The translations under genes were made by a program, and so were the position numbers. Below are positions 24,380-33,095 of a DNA stretch of 64,000 bases, in pieces (within the stretch, counting starts at the first letter, position 1; each line of letters opens with the position of its first letter). The notes beneath the pieces are model-generated. The model was not told where the DNA came from, ran no database searches, and saw nothing but the letters and a program-made list of their open reading frames with translations. The stretch covers positions 620,001 to 684,000 of the forward strand of contig CBDCBO010000014.1 of the NCBI GenBank assembly GCA_965214335.1, read 5' to 3'. Origin of the DNA: Velthaea sp965214335 (lineage in GTDB: Bacteria > Vulcanimicrobiota > Vulcanimicrobiia > Vulcanimicrobiales > Vulcanimicrobiaceae).

Positions 24380-25189
24380 TTATTTGAGCGCCGCCGTGAC
24401 GTCCGCCGTAATATCCTGGCCGCCGAAAATGATGTTGCTGCGATCGATCACCAGGGTCAAGCCGCGCTTCTTCGCGACATCGCCGATGACGCCACGCGTC
24501 TGATCGACGACCGGCTTGATCTCGGCGTCGGATTTCGCGTCGAGCGTTTTCTTGTAATCGGCGAAGATCGCTTGCCGGTCGGTATCCGATTTCGCCGACT
24601 TGAGTTTCACCTGGGCGGCTTTCTCGGTGTCGGCTTTGAACTTCGCAAAGTCGCTCTGGACGGCTTTGACCTTCGCCAAATCGTCGATCGAGCGCTGATC
24701 GACGAAACCGACGGCCGACGGCGCCGGCGTCGAGGTGGGCGGCACCGGATCGCCTGGGCTCGTTAGCAGGTCGCGAACGCTCGCGGTGATATCGGTCCCG
24801 CCGAAAACGACGATCCGCTTATCGACCACGACCGATAGATTCTTACTCGACGCGACCGAAGCGATGGCCACTTGCGCTTTGCTCAGCAGCGGCCCGATCA
24901 GGCGCTGCTGCTGCTCCGCCATCTTGCCTTGGAATTCGCTGGCTAACTGGGCTTGTTGCGCCGGATTCACCCGTTTCGCGCGCGCCACATATTGGGCTTG
25001 CAACCGATGGCCAAAATCGGAGAATTGACGGTTGGCAGCCTGGAAGCTCGGCAGCGACGCCAAGACGCCTTGGTCGACGAAGCCGATATCAGTGACGTCG
25101 GCTGCCAGCGCCGCCGGTGCGACGAGCACGGCAGCGATCCCGGCCGCGAATGCAACGGTGCTCCCGGCGCGGAAAATGCGGTTCATCAT
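24380..25189 (-). CDS. OmpH/Skp-family protein with duplicated module (first of three)
   Basis: A 269-residue exported protein (signal GSTVAFAAGIAAVLVAPAALA) with two OmpH modules in tandem. Module 1 runs from DIGFVDQGVLASLPSFQAAN to SVVVDKRIVVFGGTDITASV. Module 2 runs from SAVGFVDQRSIDDLAKVKAV to TLVIDRSNIIFGGQDITADV. A Pro/Thr-rich linker (about residues 148-160) joins them. The repeat of VDQ...GGxDITAxV shows an internal duplication. It lies 2 bp after bamA, the usual partner of Skp. Confidence 0.88.
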   Translation of the reverse strand: MMNRIFRAGSTVAFAAGIAAVLVAPAALAADVTDIGFVDQGVLASLPSFQAANRQFSDFGHRLQAQYVARAKRVNPAQQAQLASEFQGKMAEQQQRLIGPLLSKAQVAIASVASSKNLSVVVDKRIVVFGGTDITASVRDLLTSPGDPVPPTSTPAPSAVGFVDQRSIDDLAKVKAVQSDFAKFKADTEKAAQVKLKSAKSDTDRQAIFADYKKTLDAKSDAEIKPVVDQTRGVIGDVAKKRGLTLVIDRSNIIFGGQDITADVTAALK

Positions 25190-25191
25190 GA

Positions 25192-27456
25192 TTAGAAGCT
25201 CTGACCGATTCCAAAAGCGGTGTGAGTGCCTTGCGAACCCTTCGCGAAATCGAGCCGGATCGTTCGCAGTCCAAGTTGTGGGACGTCGAAGCGCAAGCCG
25301 ATGCCCAGATCGCTATGGAAGTTGAACTGCGCGTAATTCACGATGTTGCCATTCGTGTCGACGCCCGCCGTCGCCCCGCGGATGCGCGTGCCGCCCGACT
25401 CGGCGAATCCGACGACGGCAAACTTGCGGTCCGACGTCAGCGGGACGCGCAGCTCGGTTTGCACCAGTGCCTCGTCGGTCCCATAGAACACGTCGGTGTA
25501 CCCGCGCAGTTCTTGGTCCGAGAACGTGAAGATCTTATTCGTCGGAATGGCACCCGTTGAGGTGCCGCCGCGAACGTGCACGCCGAACGTCCAGTTCTTC
25601 GCGACCGGAAAGAACTTCGCCACGTCAAGCACGTATTGATCGTACGAGAAGGCCGACCCGAAAAACTTGGCGCTGATCTCGTCGGAAAAACTGGCATTGA
25701 CGCCGCGGCGCGGATTGAACACGTCGTCGCGGTTGTCGACGCCGAATCCAAACGAGAGCGAGTGCAGCGCGTAGCTTTTACCGGCCTGCGTCACGGCCAG
25801 CGACGGTGCGGCGATGCCCAAGGCTGACGTGTCTTGGCACGACGTGGACAGAATCGTCGTCCCCGAGGCGCAGGCGCTGCCGACCAGCGACGCGTCATTG
25901 GAATTGCCGAAATAATAGGGCGACGGGACTTGGGCCTGCGAAGCGACCGACGACACGTTCACGCCCACCGAAGCGCGCAAAATATCGTTCAACCGCCGGC
26001 CGGTGGTCAAATTGATACCGGTCGAACGCGCTTGATACGTCGCGGCGACGCCGCTGACTTGCGTTGCGGCCGAGTTGGCCGGCGGCAAGATCGACACTTC
26101 AACGGGCGCAGTTGCCGGAGCCGCGGTGGCCTTGGGCGCCGGCGTTGGGGTCGGAACGACGTAGACCGGATAATAATTGGTCTGCGAATTGGTGAAGATG
26201 GTGCCGCCGAAGCTATACTTCTGCGATTGTTCGGTCTTACCGACGTACGGCACCGTCGCCGAGATCGATGCATCCGAGATGCGCGCTCCGCGTTCGACCT
26301 TGATCGATCCGCCGTTGCCCGTTCCGTTGATGTTGTTTTGCGAATACGATACCGTGCCCGTTAAACCCGTACCGGTCAAGCCGCCCGAATACCCGGCGCC
26401 GATTTGGGCCGTACCCGTCCGCTGTTCTTTGACTTGCCAGTTGAGCGTATGCAGGGCGGGCTTGGCCGGATCGGGACCGGGCTTATCGTTCAGTTCGACT
26501 TTCTCGAAGAAGCCCAGATTGTTCAGCCGGTCATAGTCGCGCCGGACGCCTGAATCCGTGATCAGCATGCCGGGGCGCAAGCGCAATTCGCGCCGGATGA
26601 CGTCGTCGTGCGTAACGGTATTACCGGTGATCTCGATCGCGCCGACCCGCATGACGGAGATGGTGTAACGGACATCGGCTGTCCCGGCCTTGAGATCGAT
26701 ACTCGACTGATCGATACCGGCCTCGAAGTCGCCGATCTGTAAATCGTACTGTTTGTAGAGGTCCTTGAGCCGGTCGACGTCCTTGTCGCGCTGATCTTCG
26801 GAATACGGCGTCCCCGGTTTGGTCAGCAGCACCGACCGGATCAGGTTGGGGCTGAGCAACGGGTCACCGACGGGCGGTTCGGAGATCAGTACGTTGCGCA
26901 CGATCAGGCCTTCACGAATCGTCACCGCCAGAATGCCTTGCGGGCTGATGCTGACGTCGGCCACGTGGGTCGGAACCTGGCCGCCGTAGCCGATCTTGTC
27001 ATAGTACGAATTGATCTTGAGAACGTCTTGCTGATACGTCTTGAGGTTGAACACTTGTCCGACAGCGGTGTCCATGAGCGCCAGCAGCGTATCAGCCGGC
27101 ACGTGCGCATCGCCGCTGAAGTTGATCCGTGCGACGACCGGATTCTCAATCACCCGGAAGGTGATGGCCACCCCGTCGGGCCGCTGTTTGATCACCGGCG
27201 GTGCTTGGTCGGAGAAAAACCCGAGCTCGTTGATCGAGCGTAAGTCGTCCTGCACGACCGCGGCATTGAACGGATCGCCGACCTTCGTGCGCACGACGGC
27301 TAGAATGCGGTCGGTGGCGATATGCGCGTTGCCGGTAACCGACACCGATACGACGCTCGGAGCGGCCGTTTGGGAGATCGCGGGCGGCATCACCAGACCG
27401 AGAAAAACGAGCGCCGTAAGCACGATGCGCTGCACGCGACAAGACCAATGGAACAA
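25192..27456 (-). CDS. bamA: Outer-membrane assembly factor BamA (Omp85)
   Basis: BamA inserts beta-barrel proteins into the outer membrane. The protein has 754 residues from TTG 27456, with AAGGA 10 bp upstream, and a signal peptide (VLTALVFLGLVMPPAISQ). At least three POTRA domains are clear (VVSVSVTGNAHIATDRILAV; VARINFSGDAHVPADTLLAL; VGAIEITGNTVTHDDVIRRE) and a weaker one lies between the second and last. The barrel has the loop-6 signature ELRGYTDVFYGTDEALVQ and ends GIGQSF. A Pro/Ala/Thr-rich insert (PTPTPAPKATAAPATAP) interrupts the barrel, probably in a surface loop. The genes for OmpH proteins follow directly. Confidence 0.95.
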   Translation of the reverse strand: MFHWSCRVQRIVLTALVFLGLVMPPAISQTAAPSVVSVSVTGNAHIATDRILAVVRTKVGDPFNAAVVQDDLRSINELGFFSDQAPPVIKQRPDGVAITFRVIENPVVARINFSGDAHVPADTLLALMDTAVGQVFNLKTYQQDVLKINSYYDKIGYGGQVPTHVADVSISPQGILAVTIREGLIVRNVLISEPPVGDPLLSPNLIRSVLLTKPGTPYSEDQRDKDVDRLKDLYKQYDLQIGDFEAGIDQSSIDLKAGTADVRYTISVMRVGAIEITGNTVTHDDVIRRELRLRPGMLITDSGVRRDYDRLNNLGFFEKVELNDKPGPDPAKPALHTLNWQVKEQRTGTAQIGAGYSGGLTGTGLTGTVSYSQNNINGTGNGGSIKVERGARISDASISATVPYVGKTEQSQKYSFGGTIFTNSQTNYYPVYVVPTPTPAPKATAAPATAPVEVSILPPANSAATQVSGVAATYQARSTGINLTTGRRLNDILRASVGVNVSSVASQAQVPSPYYFGNSNDASLVGSACASGTTILSTSCQDTSALGIAAPSLAVTQAGKSYALHSLSFGFGVDNRDDVFNPRRGVNASFSDEISAKFFGSAFSYDQYVLDVAKFFPVAKNWTFGVHVRGGTSTGAIPTNKIFTFSDQELRGYTDVFYGTDEALVQTELRVPLTSDRKFAVVGFAESGGTRIRGATAGVDTNGNIVNYAQFNFHSDLGIGLRFDVPQLGLRTIRLDFAKGSQGTHTAFGIGQSF

Positions 27457-27724
27457 GCTGTTTCGTCCTTACTACTGCTGGATTATGGGCCGGCTGTGCC
27501 GCGCGCGGGACCGGCCGCGACCGCGGCCGCCACCGGGCGCCGGCTGCTCTTCGCGCGGCCGGCACCGTACATCGCGCAGCGCGGCGAGCATCAGCAATGC
27601 GTACGCACGGGTTTGCGGGTGTAACGAGCAAACTGCGAGGCGCGTTCCCGGGCCCGAAGTTACACGGTGAATCTGTGACCGCCTTGTGACCAACGCCCCG
27701 GCGGCCGCCGATCCGGGGCCGGCG
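27457..27724. other. Spacer between tamB and bamA
   Basis: 268 bp without a convincing gene, between the end of tamB and the start of bamA. The minus strand has a weak CATAAT about 25 bp before the bamA start, which could be a -10, and AAGGA before its TTG. This gap is much larger than others in the block, so bamA and the lpx genes may have their own promoter here. No terminator-like stem with a T-run is obvious. Confidence 0.4.
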
Positions 27725-30700
27725 CTAGAACCGGCGGTTGAAATTTATGGAGAAACCGGAACGGTTGCCCAGCGGCTGCACGCTCGTCAAGCGTCGGGTC
27801 GAGCTTAAGAAGCCCTCGCCGGGCGTTGCGTTGGTGATCAGTGACGTCACGCCGTTTTGCTGATAATAGCTGAAGTTGACCGTTTGGAAGGGCTTCGGGA
27901 CGAGCTCGAAGCCGACATTGAGGCGCTCGGGGTAGCTCACGGTCTGACTCAAAAAGGCGTAGAAGTCGCGTTTCCCGATTTGGCGCCGTAGCGAGTAACC
28001 GATCCCGCCGCCGTAGTCGACGGTGAATTCGATATCCGACAGCCCCAGAACGCGCTCGAAGTCACGCTCCACCGGGTTGAGCGCGCGCTGGGTGAACTGT
28101 CCGTTGAGTAGCGAGAAAACTTCCTCATTGAATGAAATAGCGCCGACCTGTTCGGGCGTGACACCGGGTGGCAAGAGCGCGTTGGTTTCACCCGGCGCAC
28201 CACGCAGCAGCGGCGAGCCGGCGCCGCCGTTGAGGTCGAAGTTGACCGCACCGAGCAGCGCCGGAACGTCGAGCAGCAGCCCGATGATCTGCTCCTGCGA
28301 ATAGGCCGGGTCGGATGTATAGGTGACTTGCAGATTGTTGCTGTCGGGCGTTCCGCTGACGCTTACGATAATATTGGCGCTGCCGCCGATATTCCGGCTT
28401 GGATCGGGATCGGGATTGCTGACCCGCGATATGGCGCGCGCCGCGATCGTCGGCAACGGCCCATCGGCGGGATTGAAGCTGACTGCGGCGTTGACGATCC
28501 GGAACACGTGATTGTAGCTCGAGATCGTTCCGTCGGTGGCGGAAAACCCGCCCGTAAGTTGCGGCGCGGTAAAGCGGCCACCGACGTCGACGGCACCCGC
28601 GACGCCGATATCCACGATCGAGTTGCGCACCCGGACGTTGCGGCCGGCGACGGCGTGAATGGCGAGCGCCGGATCGATGGTTCCCACGCCGCCGCTGCTC
28701 CCGCTTGCGCCACCGCCGCCGTAGACGGCCGACACCGGAATGACGGCATCGCGTACGCTGACCTCGCCGCTGACCTGGGGGGTGCCGCTGCCTCCGGTTA
28801 GGCGCAATACGCCGTCGACCGTACCGCGCCCGTAGGCGGGAAAGTCCAAGCGGGCGGCCGTGGCGCTCGCGCTCGCCTCGTAGCGAGCTTGCCCGCTGCC
28901 CAGTGGCAATGTGATCCCGCCGCTCCCATCGAGCGTGCCACCGCCGACATCGGCGTGAAAGGCGTCCAGCGCCACCCGGTTGCCGGCGAAAGCCAGGCTG
29001 GCACCGACGTGTTCGATCGGCGCACGCTCGAGCGGCGAGGTGTAGGATCCACCGGAAACGGCCAGCGAGCCCAGCAGGCGCGGCCGGTCGACCGTGCCCT
29101 CGACGCCGAAGCGCCCGTCGACCGTGCCGCCCAGCACCGTACCGGCCGGAAACAACGGCCCGAATTGGGCCAGGTCGACGCTGCGCGCGGTGACGTCGAA
29201 TGACAGCGGCGCGTGCGGCGGACCGACGCCGAACGGTACCACGGTGAGCGGCAGCGATCCGGCAACGAAGGCTTGACCGCGGGCAAATTCGACATCCGCG
29301 TCGCGCAACTCGATTGCCCGCCCGGCGAGCGCCAGGGCGCCGATCGTGCGCGGAACCACGAAACCGCCGTAGCGCGCGGCCGTCAGATCGAAGCCACCCG
29401 CGATAGTGGGCACCGCTCGCGTGCCGCCGAGCCGCACGTCGGCATCGAGCGCGCCGGCGATATCGCGGCCGCGCAGCGCCGGGATGAAGGTGCCGGCCAC
29501 GCTCCCGATATCGGCACTTGTGATGCGCAGGTCGAAGGCCAACGGATCGCGTGCTGCCAGGCCCAGCCGGCCGCTGCCGGCGAGCTGCACCAAGCCGACG
29601 CCGGCGCTGCTTTCGGCAACGGCGATGCGGCTGCCGCGAGCGGTTGCCCGCAGGCGCAGCCGGGTGACGGCATAGCCGGCAACGTTGACCGCGGGGGCGT
29701 CGGCGTCGACGCGCACGGCCAGATCCGGTAAGCGGCCCCGCACGGAGAGCCGGCCGTTCACCCGGCCGAGCACCGGCAGGCGCGATTCGAAAACCGGAAG
29801 CCACGTTTCCAGATCGAGGCCGTCCAGGGTCGCCTGTCCGTCGTACGCGGCTTGCCGGAATGCCGCGAGCGGATCGGCTCCGGCACCGGGGGCGATGCGG
29901 ACCGCCGCGCTCAGCGCTCCGCCCGGTCCGTGCGCGCCGGCGGTCGCAGCGATCGTGTCGCCTTGCATGTGCCAGTGCGCGCTCACGTCTTGCGCCGGGC
30001 TCCTGCGATAACGCAATCCGGTAAAGGCAAGCCGGGCTCGGGTCGCGAGGTGCTTGCCGGTCGTCGCGAAGGCCAGGTCGGCCGCGCCGCGCCCCGCCAG
30101 CGTCTCGCTGCCGTCAAAGTAGTCGTTGAAGTCAGCCAGATCGATTGCCGGCGAACGCACGCCGACGGCATACCGGCCACCGCTTTCACGGGCGTCGATG
30201 GTGGCTTTTGTCGAGCCGACGGTGAGGGTCGCTCCGGTGGTGCCCAGACCGTCGGAACCGAAATTCACCGGTGCCACGCCGGCCCGAAAGGCGAGACCGT
30301 GATACGAGCCTTCGGGCGCGTCGATCCGCCCAACGACCGCTGGACGCGTGCCCGACCCCCGGACGTGCAACGCCGCCGCGAAACTGCCGTCGAGCAAGCG
30401 CACCGGCAGATTCAAATCTTGCCGCAGTACCGCGATCTCGCCCAGCGGCACCGCGACCGTGAGGTCGTAACCGAACGCGTGGGTGCCGACGCCGTTGATA
30501 ACGCCGCCGATCGAACCATAGGTTGAACCAAGCGCCCCCGTCGCCGCGAAGATCTGGGCGCGCGAGCCGGCCAGCGCCACGAGCGCGTCGCCGGCGACGC
30601 GGTAGCCGTGTGTTTCACCGCCGGCCAGCGACACCGTTCCGGTAAAGGCCGGCAGCGGCCCGCGCAAGTCGGCCAGACCATAGGCCGACACGTTACCGGC

Positions 30701-33079
30701 CCCGAGCGGCAGACCGGTCCCGGCCAACGCCGCGAACGGGATGTCGGGCGCCGAAAACGCGATCCGGCCACCCACATCAGCCGCTACGGCCCGGCGACCG
30801 AGTACGCGCCCCGTCGCGGCGAGAATCGTGAAGCGACTTTTGTGGACCGCGATCGTCCCCGCCGCGGTATCGAGCGCGACGCCCCGAATGCGGCCGTCGC
30901 GCAGCGTCGCATCGGGCGACGCAACGACGACGTCGGCGCCGTTAAGTGTGGCCAGCACGTGCCCGCGCACGGCGCCATGGCCTTGTTGTTGTCCCGTGAG
31001 CGGAACGAGCCGGTCGAGCGAGCCGGCGTACTCGCCGCGTAGCGCAAACGCGCCGCGCGCCGCTGCGGCGCTGCCCGTGAAGCGCCCGACCGGACCGTCG
31101 AGCCGCAGCGAACCAATTTTGAGGTTGGCGAGCGTCCCGCCGAGATTCGCCCGGCCGGTCCCGAGCCGTACCGCGCCAACCCGTAATCCGGCGCCGCTCA
31201 CGCTGCCGGCGAGCGCGAAGGCGTTGGGTGTGCCGCCACCGCCCAGATCGGCATCGATGCGACCGGCGACGGGCGGAAACGCCGGGACGCTCAATCCCGC
31301 CAGGCGCGCCGGCGCGGCCGGAACCTCGACCATAAACCGGCGCGCCGTCAGCCAGGCCGCGCTGCGCGATGTCGGGCGTTCGATGCGCAACGCCCCCGCC
31401 AGGGTCGACCCGTCTGCGCGGGCTAAGAAGAACGGGCCGAATTCACCCGTTCCGCGCTCGTTGACGGCCAACATGCCCACGCCCACGGTGCGTGGGCCAA
31501 CGAGCCCGAGCGAGCCGGCGGTCCGAAAACCGGCCGCGCCGCCGAGGAACAGCGCGGCGAGGTCGACCGTTGCATCCGGGGCGACATTTTCAGCATATGG
31601 GAGCGTGCGTCCGGACGCCCGGGCGACCGCGGCGATAGCGGAGTCGAGCGCCGGTCCGCCGAGCAGAAAACGGCCACCGATATCGAGCGCCGCCGCACCG
31701 TAATGGCCACTGATCCCATCGAGAACCACCGCGCGATCGTGGTAATCGATCCGGCCGCCGACCCCGGATAACGGGATGGCACCATAGCGGCCGCGCGGCA
31801 CCCGGAGCGCCGTCCGGACGAGCAGACCGGCAACCGGCGCTTCGAGCAGCGTTTCGACGTGCGCGCCGCCGCTGGCCGGGACGCGCCGCGAAAAGGCGAA
31901 CGCGGTGCGCAGATCGCGCAGATCGCCGTCGGCGCTGATCCCGAGCCGCAACGTCGGCTGGGCGCGGTCGAACACTCCGCCGCGCGCGACGAGCGGCCAA
32001 CCGGCTAACCGCGCATCGAGGCGGCGGGTCCACACACCGTCGTCGGTGAGGATGATGCGGCCACGCACGTCGGTGACCGGACGGGCTAAGGCGGCAATGT
32101 GCAATCGACCACCGGTTAGCCCGCCGCTGCCGCCGGCGTGAGTGCGCAGTGGTGCCGTCGGCCGAATATCGAGCGCAAACAGCTTGAACTCGACCTGCTG
32201 CAAAACGCCGTCGTCGATCCGGAGTGCGCCGCTGTGGGTTAAGAAACCCAGCAAGCCGCGGATCGGCAAGCGCTCGGCGCGTGCGTTGAGGAGGGCGGCG
32301 CCGCGCGGGAAGTCGAGCGCGCCGGCGACATCGACCGGCCACAAACGCTCGCCGCCGGTCGCCGCCGCCCGCCCCAAAACGGTGCCGGTGGCACGGAGGG
32401 TCGACCGCTGCTCGCCGCGGACGCTGGCGCGGAGCGTAATATTCGCGATGCGTTGGCGTGCTAGATCAGCGGCCGCCGGCGCCTCATCGACCAGTACGAT
32501 CTGGCCGCCGTCGACGGCCACCTCGAGATTCCAGCCGGCAGCCCAATTCGTCACGCTCGACGGGGCGGTGGCCGGCCCGGCTGAGGGCGCGTTCGAACCG
32601 CTCAAGTTATAGCCGCCGTCGACATGCCGCACGATCGTGAAGACCGGCTGCGTAAGGTGCAGCGAACGCAAGCCGAAGCGATGCGATCCGTTTCGCACGA
32701 GCTCCGCGGGCGTATACTCGAGCGCGACGCGTCCGACCCGGAGCAGCGGATCGCCGTTGGGCGTTCGAATCTCGACGTCGGTGAAGATGCTCCGCGCGGC
32801 TGAGATTTGAAACGAACCGATGGACACCGCATCGCCGGTGAGCGCACTGAGTCCGCGCGTTAGCCCGAGTCCGAGCAACGCATGGCCGCCGAAAACCGCA
32901 ACGACGACGAGCAGCGCGAGGACCGCGACGGCGGCCGCCAAAGCGCGCCGGCGCGGCGATAACGGCGGTCGCGCGCTAGCCGCCCGATCGGCGCTCGGTC
33001 CGGCCGGCGCGATTCCGTCCGGCGGACCGCTGCGCTGTGTCTTCATCTTCTTGCGCGGAAACGCAAAACCGCGTTCCAT
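27725..33079 (-). CDS. tamB: Translocation and assembly module protein TamB
   Basis: A 1784-residue AsmA-like protein, the largest gene in the window. One N-terminal membrane helix (LAAAVAVLALLVVVAVFGGH, about residues 47-66) is followed by a very long beta-rich periplasmic region built from repeated short strands, the taco-shaped groove of TamB that bridges the envelope and moves phospholipid or autotransporter-type clients. The C-terminal DUF490 domain is visible (YSQEQIIGLLLDVPALLGAV, FTVDYGGGIGYSLRRQIG) and the protein ends NFNRRF. Start at 33079, or at the ATG 33046 which trims 11 residues. It lies between gyrB and bamA. Confidence 0.92.
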   Translation of the reverse strand: MERGFAFPRKKMKTQRSGPPDGIAPAGPSADRAASARPPLSPRRRALAAAVAVLALLVVVAVFGGHALLGLGLTRGLSALTGDAVSIGSFQISAARSIFTDVEIRTPNGDPLLRVGRVALEYTPAELVRNGSHRFGLRSLHLTQPVFTIVRHVDGGYNLSGSNAPSAGPATAPSSVTNWAAGWNLEVAVDGGQIVLVDEAPAAADLARQRIANITLRASVRGEQRSTLRATGTVLGRAAATGGERLWPVDVAGALDFPRGAALLNARAERLPIRGLLGFLTHSGALRIDDGVLQQVEFKLFALDIRPTAPLRTHAGGSGGLTGGRLHIAALARPVTDVRGRIILTDDGVWTRRLDARLAGWPLVARGGVFDRAQPTLRLGISADGDLRDLRTAFAFSRRVPASGGAHVETLLEAPVAGLLVRTALRVPRGRYGAIPLSGVGGRIDYHDRAVVLDGISGHYGAAALDIGGRFLLGGPALDSAIAAVARASGRTLPYAENVAPDATVDLAALFLGGAAGFRTAGSLGLVGPRTVGVGMLAVNERGTGEFGPFFLARADGSTLAGALRIERPTSRSAAWLTARRFMVEVPAAPARLAGLSVPAFPPVAGRIDADLGGGGTPNAFALAGSVSGAGLRVGAVRLGTGRANLGGTLANLKIGSLRLDGPVGRFTGSAAAARGAFALRGEYAGSLDRLVPLTGQQQGHGAVRGHVLATLNGADVVVASPDATLRDGRIRGVALDTAAGTIAVHKSRFTILAATGRVLGRRAVAADVGGRIAFSAPDIPFAALAGTGLPLGAGNVSAYGLADLRGPLPAFTGTVSLAGGETHGYRVAGDALVALAGSRAQIFAATGALGSTYGSIGGVINGVGTHAFGYDLTVAVPLGEIAVLRQDLNLPVRLLDGSFAAALHVRGSGTRPAVVGRIDAPEGSYHGLAFRAGVAPVNFGSDGLGTTGATLTVGSTKATIDARESGGRYAVGVRSPAIDLADFNDYFDGSETLAGRGAADLAFATTGKHLATRARLAFTGLRYRRSPAQDVSAHWHMQGDTIAATAGAHGPGGALSAAVRIAPGAGADPLAAFRQAAYDGQATLDGLDLETWLPVFESRLPVLGRVNGRLSVRGRLPDLAVRVDADAPAVNVAGYAVTRLRLRATARGSRIAVAESSAGVGLVQLAGSGRLGLAARDPLAFDLRITSADIGSVAGTFIPALRGRDIAGALDADVRLGGTRAVPTIAGGFDLTAARYGGFVVPRTIGALALAGRAIELRDADVEFARGQAFVAGSLPLTVVPFGVGPPHAPLSFDVTARSVDLAQFGPLFPAGTVLGGTVDGRFGVEGTVDRPRLLGSLAVSGGSYTSPLERAPIEHVGASLAFAGNRVALDAFHADVGGGTLDGSGGITLPLGSGQARYEASASATAARLDFPAYGRGTVDGVLRLTGGSGTPQVSGEVSVRDAVIPVSAVYGGGGASGSSGGVGTIDPALAIHAVAGRNVRVRNSIVDIGVAGAVDVGGRFTAPQLTGGFSATDGTISSYNHVFRIVNAAVSFNPADGPLPTIAARAISRVSNPDPDPSRNIGGSANIIVSVSGTPDSNNLQVTYTSDPAYSQEQIIGLLLDVPALLGAVNFDLNGGAGSPLLRGAPGETNALLPPGVTPEQVGAISFNEEVFSLLNGQFTQRALNPVERDFERVLGLSDIEFTVDYGGGIGYSLRRQIGKRDFYAFLSQTVSYPERLNVGFELVPKPFQTVNFSYYQQNGVTSLITNATPGEGFLSSTRRLTSVQPLGNRSGFSINFNRRF

Positions 33080-33095
33080 GCTCCTTAGAAAGCGC

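Noticed and set aside
28188..29804. 538-codon frame on the same strand inside tamB
   Set aside because: It is a shifted frame of the GC-rich tamB sequence with Arg-rich translation; the TamB frame continues through with clear DUF490 motifs.
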